64,000 bases of DNA from Marinomonas profundimaris (GCF_000508165.1 NZ_AYOZ01000001.1:124001-188000), one strand, 5' to 3'. Positions 8,666 to 17,994 are shown, numbered from the stretch's first letter. Made by a program: numbers and translations. The notes: a model not told the origin generated them from the letters alone.

Positions 8666-11600
8666 TTAGGTTAAGTCCAGCGTGATTTCTGCTGGGTCTT
8701 TGGGCTTGGTTTTAACGCGTTGCATCAAAGCGTGTATGTCTTCTTTGATCATCAGTAAAACAGGAATTAGGATCAAGGTAATGACGGTGGCGAACATGAT
8801 GCCATACGCCAAGGAAACCGCGGCAGGTATCAGCATTTGTGCTTGGCGAGAGGTTTCCCACAGAATCGGAATCAAGCCCGCGAAGGTGGTGAATGACGTC
8901 AGTAATACGGCGCGTAAACGACTTCGACAAGCCAAGCTAATGGCTTTTTTTACGTGCATGGTTTCATTGCGTAAATCATTGAAGCGTGAGACCAGCAATA
9001 AGCTGTCGTTTACCACCACACCGCTGAGCGCCAAAATACCGTTCAATGAGAAAATACCTAGCGTTAAGTCGTTCATCCAATGGCCAAGTAACGCCCCGAT
9101 GATGCCGAATGGAATGGCCATCATGATGATGATCGGCTGGCTGTACGATTTAAGCGGAATTGCTAACAAACCATAAATCACTAAGAGCGCAATAAGGAAC
9201 ATCTCAGACATAGACGATTGCGTTTCGGCTCTCTGCTCCGCTTCTCCAGAGAAAAACACGGACACACCAGAAAACTGACGTTTCATTTGTGGCACGACGG
9301 CTTTTTCTAAATACGCGACCACTTCGGTGGAAGACATTTCATCTTTATCGACTTCGGCGGAAAGGTACAACGAACGTTTACCGTCTATGCGCACAATGGT
9401 CGTTTCGGCTTCTTCTTGCGACATGGATGCCACAGAAGACAGTGGAATACGCGTTCCATCTTCCAGTGTTACCTTGGTGTTCATGACGGCAGAGGGCGAT
9501 TCTTGTTGGTCATTCGGGTAGCCCAAACGGACTTCAACTTCAGCATTGTCTCGTTGGTATTTTTGCACCACTTGACCATCAAAGTTAACCGACACTTGAG
9601 AGGCGAGATCGCTGGTGGATAAACCCAATAAACGACCTTGTTCATTGAGTTTTAAAATGAGACGAGATTCGGTTGGATCGGTGTTTTGTTCGATACCCGT
9701 GACTGCAGGCAACGTTTCAAGTTGTTTAAGTAATTCCATCATGGCGCCATTTAATACGCTGGCGTCGTTTCCTCGTAATTCAATTCTCAGCGCATCGACA
9801 CTCTCACGAGCACTTCGAATACGCAGGTTTTTCACGCCTTCTGGCATGCCAGACAATTGCTGCCATTTCGTCGCAAACTGCGCGGAGGTGTAAGGCCTGT
9901 CGGTGATCAATTCAATTCGGATGTTGCCAGATTGGTCATCACTAGAGGTTACTTGTAGGTTCTTTATAGCGACATCCCCTTTGGGTTGTTGCTCGTTCTT
10001 CATCGATGCACGGTCCGCAGGCTTAGCAGGCGAACTTTCATCTGAATTTGACTTATTAGCAGGTCGACGGCGTTCGCCTGTGTCGCTGCGCAAGACAATA
10101 TCAGCCTGATACGCGGCTTCTTCCAGTGTTAATAAAACACGGTTGGTTTGCCCGTAGCTGACATCGTTATTCATCGTCAAACTACCGCGTACTGTATCTC
10201 CAGGAATTTGTGGGAAAAAACTAATACGAATCGCGCCGGTAAACGGCATGGACATGACCAGTAAAAAAATAGCGACAAAGAATAAGCAAATGGCGTATCG
10301 GTGATTTAGGGCGATATCAATGCTGGGTTTGTAAACGCGGTCGCTGAACCACTGCAAACCATTGTCTGCGCCGCGCTGGATCATGGCCCATAGTTTGGCA
10401 ATTGGGTTCGTTCTGGTCGATTTTCGAGTGTTAATGTGAGCCAAATGTGCAGGCAAAATAATCTTTGATTCAATCACCGACAGAATGAGACAGATGGCCA
10501 CAACAATCGCGAATTGCGAATACAGTTGCCCCAAACGACCTTCCACATTAGATAAGGCCCAAAACGCGGCAACGGTGGTGAATACGCCAAATAGTGTTGG
10601 TATGGCAACAATCATCGTGCCTTTGACCGTACTACCGAGCGTATCGCCTTCTTTCGATCGTACGGTGTAAATGCTCTCACCCACCACTACAGCGTCGTCG
10701 ACCACAATCCCTAAGGCCATAATAAAACCAAAGGTGGTGAACATGTTGAGCGTCAGGCCGACACTGTCTGTGCCCATGAAAAAAAGCGTGCCAAAAAAGA
10801 TAAACGGCAACCCCATGGCTACCCAAAAGGCCACGGTAATGTTCAGAAAAATAGCGAGTAGTACAAACACCAAAAACACACCAGTAATGGCATTTTTCAC
10901 CATCAACTCTAAGCGCTGGTTGATCGATTCACTGCGATCATACCAAGTGCCTAATGTCACATTTGGCGGCAATCTACCACTGTCTTGCCAGTCTTGAATG
11001 ACCGCCTTGGCGGCAATGACAGAATTTGAAATATCACTTTTCCCCGTGGTGAGAACTTGAATGGCCAAGCTATTTTGTCGATTAAAGCGTGATAAAACGA
11101 ATTCATCTTCATCAAACACATCGCGAATTGTGGCGATGTCGCTCAGTAGTAGTTTGCCGCCATTGGTGGTGGTTTGAATGGGGATTTGTAAGAACTGGCT
11201 TTTTACATAGGCTTGCTCAGAGGCGCTAATGGTTAAATAAATGTCTTCATTACGCAGTGTGGCGACTTTCGCAGTAGAGGATTCCGCATTAATGGCCGTG
11301 GCGATGTCGGTTAACGTGAGGCCATAAGACTCTAATTTGTTTTTGTCGACTTCGACCATCATGGTCGGGTCTAACCAACTAGAAATAGACGTGGCGCTGA
11401 TGTCTTCTTTGGCGAGCAGGTCTGATTCTAATTCATCGGTGAGTTTTTGTAAGGTGCGTCGATCCGCTTGGCCGTACAGCTGAATCCAGATTGAATGTTC
11501 TTCACGTGTTGCTTTGGATACGACTGCTGGATCCGCGTCGTCTGGGAAAGAGGTGATTTGGTCAATTTCATCTTTTACATCGTCCATCAAGGTATCGATG

Positions 11601-11923
11601 TCGTAACCGTCAACCATTTCGATGCTGACACTGGTCGAACTTGCCGAGGACGAGGTTGTGATGTTCTTAATGCCCGACGTGCCTTGCAACGCTTGCTCGA
11701 TTGGAATAGCGATGCCTTCCTCGTTTTCTTTCGCGGAGCCGCTGTCATTACTGACGGAAATCGCCACTCTGTTTGGCGACAGACTCGGGAATGCTTCTTT
11801 ATTGATGGAGCCCATGTTCATCACGCCCAACGTGATCATGAGAATTAATAATAGGTTGGCCGCCACAGGGTTATTGGCAAACCATGGAATAATGCCTTTG
11901 TATTGGTTATCAATTGGGCTCAT
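8666..11923 (-). CDS. RND efflux transporter, inner-membrane pump subunit
   Basis: A 1085-residue pump of the AcrB/MexB superfamily with 12 expected membrane helices in two repeats separated by large periplasmic loops. Helix 4 carries ALGIVVDDAVVVGESI with the paired aspartates used for proton coupling. The protein drives export of toxic compounds by proton antiport, working with the adaptor and outer-membrane genes immediately upstream. Its start overlaps the adaptor stop by 4 bases (ATGA). Unusual: a charged, low-complexity insertion of about 40 residues (roughly 608-651, including ERRRPANKSNSDESSPAKPA) in the second periplasmic loop just after helix 7. The substrate cannot be told; sequence features such as LNMFTTFGFIMALG place it in the general HAE family rather than the heavy-metal group. 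Confidence 0.9.
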   Translation of the reverse strand: MSPIDNQYKGIIPWFANNPVAANLLLILMITLGVMNMGSINKEAFPSLSPNRVAISVSNDSGSAKENEEGIAIPIEQALQGTSGIKNITTSSSASSTSVSIEMVDGYDIDTLMDDVKDEIDQITSFPDDADPAVVSKATREEHSIWIQLYGQADRRTLQKLTDELESDLLAKEDISATSISSWLDPTMMVEVDKNKLESYGLTLTDIATAINAESSTAKVATLRNEDIYLTISASEQAYVKSQFLQIPIQTTTNGGKLLLSDIATIRDVFDEDEFVLSRFNRQNSLAIQVLTTGKSDISNSVIAAKAVIQDWQDSGRLPPNVTLGTWYDRSESINQRLELMVKNAITGVFLVFVLLAIFLNITVAFWVAMGLPFIFFGTLFFMGTDSVGLTLNMFTTFGFIMALGIVVDDAVVVGESIYTVRSKEGDTLGSTVKGTMIVAIPTLFGVFTTVAAFWALSNVEGRLGQLYSQFAIVVAICLILSVIESKIILPAHLAHINTRKSTRTNPIAKLWAMIQRGADNGLQWFSDRVYKPSIDIALNHRYAICLFFVAIFLLVMSMPFTGAIRISFFPQIPGDTVRGSLTMNNDVSYGQTNRVLLTLEEAAYQADIVLRSDTGERRRPANKSNSDESSPAKPADRASMKNEQQPKGDVAIKNLQVTSSDDQSGNIRIELITDRPYTSAQFATKWQQLSGMPEGVKNLRIRSARESVDALRIELRGNDASVLNGAMMELLKQLETLPAVTGIEQNTDPTESRLILKLNEQGRLLGLSTSDLASQVSVNFDGQVVQKYQRDNAEVEVRLGYPNDQQESPSAVMNTKVTLEDGTRIPLSSVASMSQEEAETTIVRIDGKRSLYLSAEVDKDEMSSTEVVAYLEKAVVPQMKRQFSGVSVFFSGEAEQRAETQSSMSEMFLIALLVIYGLLAIPLKSYSQPIIIMMAIPFGIIGALLGHWMNDLTLGIFSLNGILALSGVVVNDSLLLVSRFNDLRNETMHVKKAISLACRSRLRAVLLTSFTTFAGLIPILWETSRQAQMLIPAAVSLAYGIMFATVITLILIPVLLMIKEDIHALMQRVKTKPKDPAEITLDLT

Positions 11924-13110
11924 GGGTTATTGCCCTTTGCCGCATGGGGTGACGCTTTTATCGGTGCAACTAAGGTGCCTTTGACGTAGCTGTTGTAGGG
12001 CTGGATCAAGACTTGATAACGGCCTTTTCGCATGTTTTCAGGCACTTGAATATAGACATACTTAGAATCGACAAAGCGAGGCGTGGTTTCAAACGCGGCG
12101 AGTCGGTTGTTTTTATCGAGGTACCAAATTTCGCTTTTTTGACTCAGCGCGGTATTGGGCAAACGCCATAAATTGTCCAGTTGTTTTCCTTTTAAAGAAA
12201 TACTAACAAAGGACCCAGGAATGAGCGGCGATGCTTGTTCCAGTGGTTTATTCAAGCCAATGGTAAGGCTGCGCATGCGTGTTGTTTCATCAATATGAAG
12301 ACCCACGTGGAGAATGCTTCCTTGCCACGTTGCGTTGTCATCAATACTGGCGATGGTGACGGGCCAGTTAGACGTTAGCAGGACGTTTGTGTCGGGCAAT
12401 TTTAGCCAATCACTGTTGGATAAGTCGATTGTGATTTCGGCGCGATCTACGCTGTAAATCGTACCAATCTCACTACCAGCGCTCAGATAGGAACCTGGTG
12501 ATACCAAGCGTTTCACAATGAGAGCGTCAAATGGCGCGGTGATTTTTGTGTTGTCTAAATCGCTTTTTGCATTCTTTAAGGCGGCTTTCGCTGAGTCTAA
12601 TTCAGCGTGCGCTGCCACCAATTGAGGTTCACGTAAGACGAGATCCGAGTCTGGCTCTTCATTAAAGCCGGACGCATCCCATTCGGCTCTTGCTTGCTCG
12701 CCTTGGCGTACTTCTTCTTTCAACGCGAGTTCCGCACTGGCAACAGAGTTTTTTGCGCTGGCCACTAAACTTGCTAATTCCGTGTTTTTTAGTGTGGTTA
12801 AAAGGTGGCTTTTTTTGACAATCTGACCCGATTCAAACTGGTTGGATATTTGAGTGACTTCTCCGCTCACTTGGCTGGTGATGGTCAGTGAATACCTTGG
12901 TTCGACTAATCCAGAGGCTTTTATCTGGGCGGCATAAGAGCCTAATTCTGCCTCAATTACGGATATTTCTAATGCTTGCTCCGCGGCTTCAGGTCGGGGA
13001 TTACGTACTTTGTTGTTTTGATCCTCTATGGCGCTGGTTATGTAGAAATACACACCACCGATAGAAATTAGGGCCAAAATTAACGTAATCCATAGTGAAA
13101 AGCGTTTCAT
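11920..13110 (-). CDS. RND efflux periplasmic adaptor (membrane fusion protein)
   Basis: A 396-residue adaptor: N-terminal membrane anchor (about 7-27), lipoyl half-motif, an alpha-helical hairpin about 95-190 rich in Ala, Glu and Lys, second lipoyl half (NTKITAPFDALIVKRLVSPG), then beta-barrel and membrane-proximal domains. Such proteins bridge the inner-membrane pump to the outer-membrane channel. The gene overlaps both neighbours by 4 bases, so all three proteins of the tripartite pump are translated from one mRNA. No lipobox is present, so it is anchored by the N-terminal helix. Confidence 0.9.
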   Translation of the reverse strand: MKRFSLWITLILALISIGGVYFYITSAIEDQNNKVRNPRPEAAEQALEISVIEAELGSYAAQIKASGLVEPRYSLTITSQVSGEVTQISNQFESGQIVKKSHLLTTLKNTELASLVASAKNSVASAELALKEEVRQGEQARAEWDASGFNEEPDSDLVLREPQLVAAHAELDSAKAALKNAKSDLDNTKITAPFDALIVKRLVSPGSYLSAGSEIGTIYSVDRAEITIDLSNSDWLKLPDTNVLLTSNWPVTIASIDDNATWQGSILHVGLHIDETTRMRSLTIGLNKPLEQASPLIPGSFVSISLKGKQLDNLWRLPNTALSQKSEIWYLDKNNRLAAFETTPRFVDSKYVYIQVPENMRKGRYQVLIQPYNSYVKGTLVAPIKASPHAAKGNNP

Positions 13111-14486
13111 TGTTTGTCTACTCCGAGCCCTAATGCGAGTCCTAGATCGACTCGGTTTGATAGATGTTGGTAAATAATGTCGTCGAGTTGTGCTTCTAAA
13201 TCGTAGGTGGTGGTTTGTGCGTCAATCAGGTCATTAATTTCGATCAATCCTGTGCGGTATTTTTTCTCATATTGGCTGAGATTCTTTTTTGAACTGTTAA
13301 GCGCATCGCGAATATGCTGTTCTTGCAGCGACAATACGTGCTCTTGCCCAAGAGTGTTTTCGACTTCGTTAACGGCGGTGAGTAAGGTGTCTCGATAATC
13401 TTGATACGCTTTAGCGGTTTCCAGTTTGGCTATTTCTGCGGCGGCTTTTAATTGTCCGCCTTTATAAAGTGGTTGGGTGATTTGTGCGAGTAAAGACCAA
13501 ATCGGAGAGCCAAATAATGCGGCGCGCGGGGATTCTGCAGTTTCACTGAGTGTGGCGCTTAAACTGATGCTCGGCAACATGTCTTTGTACGCGACCGATG
13601 TGTTTAAATCGGCGGCTTCAATCGCCAAATAGGCGGCTTTTAAGTCGGGTCGACGTTGTAAGTTTTGTATTGGCATGTTCTGAAAAGACAGGCTGACATC
13701 AGGGTAATTTGTGTTAGCAATAAAGCTGAGCGCGTCATTTCGGCCCAAGTAGAGCTGTAAGTTGCGTATTTCAATGGCAAGGTTTTCTTTGTATTCCACT
13801 AAGTCGGATTTGGATTGAGAAACCGAGGTGCGAGATTCGTCGAGTTCTTCTAGATCCCCCAGACCATTTCTAAAGCGTTTAAGAATGAGCTTTTCGTTGG
13901 CTTCGAGTAATGTTAAACGTTTTTGTTCAATATTAATGGCGTGTTGTTTGGCGGTTATGGCGAGCCAAGATTTAATGACGTTCGCCACTAATGTGTCTCG
14001 ACTGGCTTGAAAAATCGCCTCATCACTGGCAAGAGACTTTGCGGCGGATTGTTCAGATTGTGCAAGTTTTTGCCATAAATCCGCTTCCCAACTGATGCCT
14101 AAATCTGCGGTGTACTTTGTTTTGCTGCCTTCTGATTTGCTGCCAGAAAACCCGGCTTCTACACTGGGTAACGAATCACCATGCTGGCTCTTGATGCTCC
14201 ATAAACTGGCTTGTAGCGTGAGTTGTGTTTTTTGTAAGCTTGGGTTGGCTTCCAAGGCTTGAGTGATGAGGTCTTCTAATTGAGGATCTGCAATCAAATC
14301 GGTTAAGAAACTCACCGCAGCCACGTTATCGATTTTATACCATTGCGACGATTTATTGTCGCCGATGGCGCTTAGCTCCTGCTGGGCTAAATTGGCGTAG
14401 TTTTCACGCTTTTCCGAGCTGCTACAGGCGGCTAATGTCACACTAAGGCAAAGCACGCCTACGGTTAATAATGACGGGTTACGCAT
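13107..14486 (-). CDS. outer-membrane efflux lipoprotein (TolC/NodT family)
   Basis: A 459-residue outer-membrane factor. The signal peptide ends in lipobox LAAC, with the lipidated cysteine at residue 21. Two outer-membrane-efflux repeats follow, with typical features such as RRPDLKAAYLAIEAADLN and a coiled-coil stretch near the C-terminus (LSLQEQHIRDALNSSKKN). It forms the exit duct for the RND pump encoded downstream in the same operon. I chose the ATG at 14486 because AGGA lies 8 bases upstream and it gives a normal lipoprotein signal; the longer frame opens with a TTG at 14513. The operon promoter must lie in 14487-14622, shared back to back with no other gene; no clear -35/-10 pair was found. 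Confidence 0.88.
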   Translation of the reverse strand: MRNPSLLTVGVLCLSVTLAACSSSEKRENYANLAQQELSAIGDNKSSQWYKIDNVAAVSFLTDLIADPQLEDLITQALEANPSLQKTQLTLQASLWSIKSQHGDSLPSVEAGFSGSKSEGSKTKYTADLGISWEADLWQKLAQSEQSAAKSLASDEAIFQASRDTLVANVIKSWLAITAKQHAINIEQKRLTLLEANEKLILKRFRNGLGDLEELDESRTSVSQSKSDLVEYKENLAIEIRNLQLYLGRNDALSFIANTNYPDVSLSFQNMPIQNLQRRPDLKAAYLAIEAADLNTSVAYKDMLPSISLSATLSETAESPRAALFGSPIWSLLAQITQPLYKGGQLKAAAEIAKLETAKAYQDYRDTLLTAVNEVENTLGQEHVLSLQEQHIRDALNSSKKNLSQYEKKYRTGLIEINDLIDAQTTTYDLEAQLDDIIYQHLSNRVDLGLALGLGVDKQ

Positions 14487-14622
14487 TCCATGTGTCCTAA
14501 TATAAAGGGTCAAAATCAGTGAGCGTTATGTGGAAAATTTGAGCATATAATCTGTCGAATTGTTGCGTTTTTTTTGTCAGTCATTAAGTGTATTTTCACT
14601 TCTTTACAATTCATTAATTTAG

Positions 14623-16086
14623 CTAAGAATTATGGCTTAATACAGCGTTATTTGGGGGCGTTACAGTGTTTGCTTTTAGGGGGACTGCACGTTGCAAAAT
14701 GGCAGCCAAGGTTTTTACTGCCCATTCGCGCTTTTCCGAACTTTGCTCACTAAAGTTAAGGCGAAAACAGTTACGATATTTTCCCGTTGCTGAGAATAAA
14801 GGGCCGGGGGCAAAGCCTACGCCTTCTGTTCGACAGCGTTCAACCAGCTCCATGGTGTCAATGTTAGGGTTAAGTTCGACCCAGAGAATGAAGCTCCCGT
14901 CTGGAAAGCTGACTTTGGTATCACTGGGTAAATAGGTCTTTATGGCATTTAATAAATGATCGCGCTGTTGTTCGTAGTTTTGTCGCATTTGACGAACGTG
15001 TTTGGCGTAACCGCCCAAACGAATAAACTTGGCAATAGCAAGTTGAGGCATTACCGGACACATTGAACTGCTCACGTATTTTATGTGAGTCACCTTATCT
15101 CGATAACGCCCCGGGGCAATCCAGCCAACGCGCATACCAGGCGCGATGGTTTTTGAAAAAGAAGAGCACAGCAATACTCGCCCATCGGTATCAAACGATT
15201 TAATGGTTTTTGGGCGAGGGAATTGATAGGAAATGTCGCCGTAAATATCGTCTTCAATAATGGCGATGTCGTAGCTTTGTGCGAGTCGATAAAGCTGTTC
15301 TTTTTTGGCTTCAGGCATGGTGTAACCCATAGGATTACTGCAAGTAGGCGTGACGAAAATGGCTTTGATTGGCCATTGGTCAAGCGCCAGTTCCAGCGCT
15401 TCTAAGCTGATACCCGTTTCTGGGTGTGTCGGGATTTCCATGGCTTTTAAATTGGCCGCTTTAATAGCCTGCATAGAGCCATAAAAGCTGGGGGATTCTA
15501 TCGCAATGATGTCTCCGGGTTCGGTCACGGCGCGTAAACAAACTGAAATGGCTTCTTGGCAACCTGAGGTGACAACCAAATCGTCTGGGTGCAGTTGGCA
15601 ACCCGATGCGACGGTGAGACGACAGAGTTGCGTGCGCAGCTCTTCCATTCCTCTAATGTCCGCGTAACCTAACCCAAGTTCAGGTTTTTGTTTGGACAGA
15701 TCGGCCAGTGTCTTTAGCAAGGGTTTTAATGTTGGCGCTTTCATGTCGGGCATGGCGTGTTGCAATTGCACCCCTTTGTCGCCACTGCGATTCATGAGCA
15801 TGTTGAAGACGTCTTCCCATTGGGACACTTCTAAAGGACGCTGTGGCGGCCTTGAAATACTGGGTAAATTGTCTTTTTTACGCGAGCAAACAAAGTAGCC
15901 TGATTTAGGTTTGGCTTCAACAAGTTGCTCTTGTTCAAGTTGACGGTAAGCTTCTTGTACTGTGGAAATACTGACACCATGTTCTTGAGCCAACTGCCGA
16001 ACAGAAGGCAATTTGTCGCCCGGTTTGTAAAAACCATGCTGGATGTGCTCTCGCAAGCGGTTGGCTAGATTTTGGTAAAGTGTCAT
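14623..16086 (-). CDS. MocR-type (GntR/aminotransferase) transcriptional regulator
   Basis: A 487-residue fusion of an N-terminal GntR winged helix (about 1-70; LRQLAQEHGVSI-type helix and STVQEAYRQLEQ) with a class I aminotransferase-like domain. PLP-binding residues are intact: SNPMGYTMP (250-258), IIEDDIYGD (277-284) and Schiff-base lysine K312 in CSSFSKTIAPGMRVGW. MocR/PdxR proteins sense PLP adducts or amino acids and usually control a divergent target. Here the divergent genes are DUF1127 and a LysE exporter, separated by 244 bases that contain four copies of an ATCTGTAT-type element. Regulation of export of an amino acid or amine is inferred. It could also act as a repressor of its own gene. 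Confidence 0.9.
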   Translation of the reverse strand: MTLYQNLANRLREHIQHGFYKPGDKLPSVRQLAQEHGVSISTVQEAYRQLEQEQLVEAKPKSGYFVCSRKKDNLPSISRPPQRPLEVSQWEDVFNMLMNRSGDKGVQLQHAMPDMKAPTLKPLLKTLADLSKQKPELGLGYADIRGMEELRTQLCRLTVASGCQLHPDDLVVTSGCQEAISVCLRAVTEPGDIIAIESPSFYGSMQAIKAANLKAMEIPTHPETGISLEALELALDQWPIKAIFVTPTCSNPMGYTMPEAKKEQLYRLAQSYDIAIIEDDIYGDISYQFPRPKTIKSFDTDGRVLLCSSFSKTIAPGMRVGWIAPGRYRDKVTHIKYVSSSMCPVMPQLAIAKFIRLGGYAKHVRQMRQNYEQQRDHLLNAIKTYLPSDTKVSFPDGSFILWVELNPNIDTMELVERCRTEGVGFAPGPLFSATGKYRNCFRLNFSEQSSEKREWAVKTLAAILQRAVPLKANTVTPPNNAVLSHNS

Positions 16087-16116
16087 GGCTGCTCCTTTGT
16101 AAAAAAGACCTTATGC

Positions 16117-16245
16117 TGAATCTGTATTGATTGTAGAGGGATAATAGTGACGAAATAACCATACAGATTGGGTTTTATTACACCATACAGATCAGAAGAA
16201 CCGTGTTCTGTGTGTTTAATATTGAAGAATTCTGAATCTGTATTG
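16117..16245. promoter_or_regulatory. four-copy operator-like array between MocR-type gene and DUF1127-lysE
   Basis: Four copies of an ATCTGTATKG core are present. Copies at 16117-16129 and 16233-16245 (TGAATCTGTATTG, identical) point right. Copies at 16158-16171 (ACCATACAGATTGG) and 16182-16195 (ACCATACAGATCAG) are inverted. The two inner sites start 24 bases apart. Repeated sites of this kind are typical of MocR regulators, which dimerise on direct repeats. Confidence 0.65.
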
Positions 16246-16330
16246 TGTTTGGCACTTCTTCTAAAGTAGATATTCATACACATAGCACGTTTTTAATCTC
16301 TAAAAAGGTGCGATTCAGAAGGAGAAGGTT

Positions 16331-16537
16331 ATGCTTATCGTCAGCTTATTTGTTCATGTTCAATATTGTGTGACGCGCTACCAGACACGCAAAGGATTGG
16401 CGACATTGACTTCTCAACAAATGATGGACATTGGCATGACAAAAGAGCGCCAGAAAATGGAAATGTCGCAAGCGTCTCTAAAGGGCTTTTTGAACGACCT
16501 AATGGCGAAAGTGAAAAAAAGAGGTCGGATGTTATGA
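16331..16537 (+). CDS. DUF1127 (YjiS-like) small protein
   Basis: A 68-residue basic protein. Residues about 16-45 (RYQTRKGLATLTSQQMMDIG) fit the DUF1127 pattern of Arg/Leu-rich helix followed by DIGMT. Members are small proteins linked in alphaproteobacteria to RNA binding and stress physiology; the role here is unknown. A strong SD (AGAAGGAGAAGG) precedes the ATG. Its stop overlaps the lysE start (ATGATG), so the two are translationally coupled, and both lie downstream of the MocR operator array. DUF1127 genes next to MocR/LysE modules are, in my recollection, common in gammaproteobacteria. Confidence 0.75.
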   Translation: MLIVSLFVHVQYCVTRYQTRKGLATLTSQQMMDIGMTKERQKMEMSQASLKGFLNDLMAKVKKRGRML

Positions 16538-17142
16538 TGGATCTCTCTTTTTTTATTGCGCTTGCGATGTTCGCCTTTGTGACATCGATCACACCGGGGC
16601 CTAATAACATCATGTTATTGGCGTCTGGTGCGCAGTTTGATTTTCGTCGAACCTTGCCCCATATGATTGGCATTGTGATGGGCGTGGCGACATTACTGTT
16701 GTCGGTCTTGCTTGGATTAGGCACGTTGTTTGCCTTGTATCCACCGTTATACGATGTACTAAAGTGGATTGGGTGTGGGTATTTGTTGTGGCTTGCTTGG
16801 AAAATTGGCAGCGCACCAGTGGGGGATTTTGAGAACCAAAAGGCCCCATCTTCTCCCATGAATTGGTGGCAAGCGTTGTTATTCCAATATGTAAACCCCA
16901 AAGCTTGGATGATGGCGATCGGTTGTGTAAGCACGTTTGCCATTGCCGGTGACTTGTACGCACAATCAGGATTTTGGATGATTGTCTTGTTTGCTGCAGT
17001 GGGATTTCCGGCCATTTCTATTTGGGCTTGGGCTGGTGTGAGAATTAGACAGTGGTTAACTGATCAGAAGCGTCAGAGAATTTTCAATTATGGAATGGGC
17101 ATTGCCACCGCCTCAACGTTATTGCTAATCGTCGGCCATTAA
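16534..17142 (+). CDS. LysE family amino-acid exporter
   Basis: A 202-residue inner-membrane protein with about six hydrophobic helices. The family motif TPGPNNIMLL (20-29) is in the first helix/loop, and WWQALLFQYVNPKAWMMAIG in the middle matches the second family motif (NPK). LysE/RhtB proteins export amino acids or their analogues using proton motive force. The start ATG at 16534 (or 16537) overlaps the stop of DUF1127; the frame is open further upstream, but that part is the DUF1127 gene in another frame. Regulation by the divergent MocR-type protein is likely from the layout; the substrate is unknown. Confidence 0.88.
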   Translation: MMDLSFFIALAMFAFVTSITPGPNNIMLLASGAQFDFRRTLPHMIGIVMGVATLLLSVLLGLGTLFALYPPLYDVLKWIGCGYLLWLAWKIGSAPVGDFENQKAPSSPMNWWQALLFQYVNPKAWMMAIGCVSTFAIAGDLYAQSGFWMIVLFAAVGFPAISIWAWAGVRIRQWLTDQKRQRIFNYGMGIATASTLLLIVGH

Positions 17143-17187
17143 GTATAAGAATAAAGCGCTTAATGCTTTGCAGGAGACCGTATTCAC

Positions 17188-17514
17188 GTGACAGATAAAT
17201 CAGAAAAGCTAAATGTCTTGAATGATAACGAGTGGAGTCTTTATATGATAAAGACGCGCATGAATACATTGTATACGGGCATCAGCACGGATGTTGATCG
17301 ACGTTTCAAAGAGCATTCAGGTGCAAGTAAGCGCGCGGCTCGCTATTTAAAAGGAAAAGGCCCTTTGGAGTTAGTGTGGCATGAAGCGGTTGGCACAAAG
17401 AGTGAGGCGTTGATTTTAGAATACAGAGTAAAGAAACTGAATAAGCGTCAGAAACTCAGCCTAATAGATGGGGATCTGGTTTTACATTCTTTACGAGAAG
17501 AGTGTGTTTCTTAA
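17188..17514 (+). CDS. GIY-YIG nuclease-superfamily protein (UPF0213/YhbQ-like)
   Basis: A 108-residue protein whose N-terminal half carries the GIY-YIG core: WSLYMIKT (GIY equivalent, 16-23), LYTGIS (28-33), conserved R39 in TDVDRRFKEH, and E79 in LILEYRVKKL. Short stand-alone GIY-YIG proteins of this type are DNA-processing or uncharacterised. The GTG start has CAGGAGA about 11 bases upstream. It is 45 bases after lysE on the same strand with no clear terminator between, so read-through from the exporter is possible. Confidence 0.8.
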   Translation: MTDKSEKLNVLNDNEWSLYMIKTRMNTLYTGISTDVDRRFKEHSGASKRAARYLKGKGPLELVWHEAVGTKSEALILEYRVKKLNKRQKLSLIDGDLVLHSLREECVS

Positions 17515-17586
17515 CTTGTCTTTTTAAGCAATCATTCGTAGCATGGCCTTTGTTTTTTGATGACTTGCGTAGGGAGGCAAGGAGTG

Positions 17587-17994
17587 ATGATTAGTCATTT
17601 TGATCACATCGTATTGACGGTGGCCGACATAGACAGAGCGGTGGTTTTTTACGAAACCGTGCTAAAAATGGAGTCTGTCACTTTTGCTAATGGGCGAAAA
17701 GCGGTGACCTTTGGTCAGCAAAAAATCAATTTTCAATTACTTGGTCAAGAGCTTCGAAATCACGCCATGGAAGGGGCCGGTGATATGTGCTTGATTACGA
17801 ATTGGACCATGGTCGATGTCATTGATCATTTGAAAGCCAATAACGTCACCATCCTAGAAGGCCCAGTGAGTAAATCTGGTGCTCAAGGGCCTATCCAATC
17901 CGTCTATTTTAATGATCCTGATAATAACCTTATTGAAGTAAGCGTCTACGAAGACACTCAAGAGCCTGTCAGTGATCCGATAGACGCTGAGTAA
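17587..17994 (+). CDS. VOC superfamily (glyoxalase/dioxygenase fold) protein
   Basis: A 135-residue single VOC module: HFDHIVLTVADIDRAVVFYE at the N-terminus and a late VYFNDPDNNLIEVSVY. Three metal-ligand positions are visible (His in FDHIVLT, a middle site, Glu in NLIEVS). It resembles small proteins often annotated as VOC virulence or glyoxalase-like; the reaction is not known. ATG 17587 is chosen for the SD GGGAGG at 17572-17577; the frame is open back to 17557. Its last 26 bases overlap the 3' end of the convergent recQ-like gene (17969-17994). Confidence 0.8.
   Translation: MISHFDHIVLTVADIDRAVVFYETVLKMESVTFANGRKAVTFGQQKINFQLLGQELRNHAMEGAGDMCLITNWTMVDVIDHLKANNVTILEGPVSKSGAQGPIQSVYFNDPDNNLIEVSVYEDTQEPVSDPIDAE

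Noticed and set aside
11495..11984. Plus-strand frames of 117-120 codons inside the RND pump gene
   Set aside because: Shadow frames of a well-supported 1085-residue pump.
16341..17015. 224-codon minus-strand frame opposite lysE
   Set aside because: Antisense shadow of a clear LysE protein; composition rich in Pro/Asn and no SD or family match.
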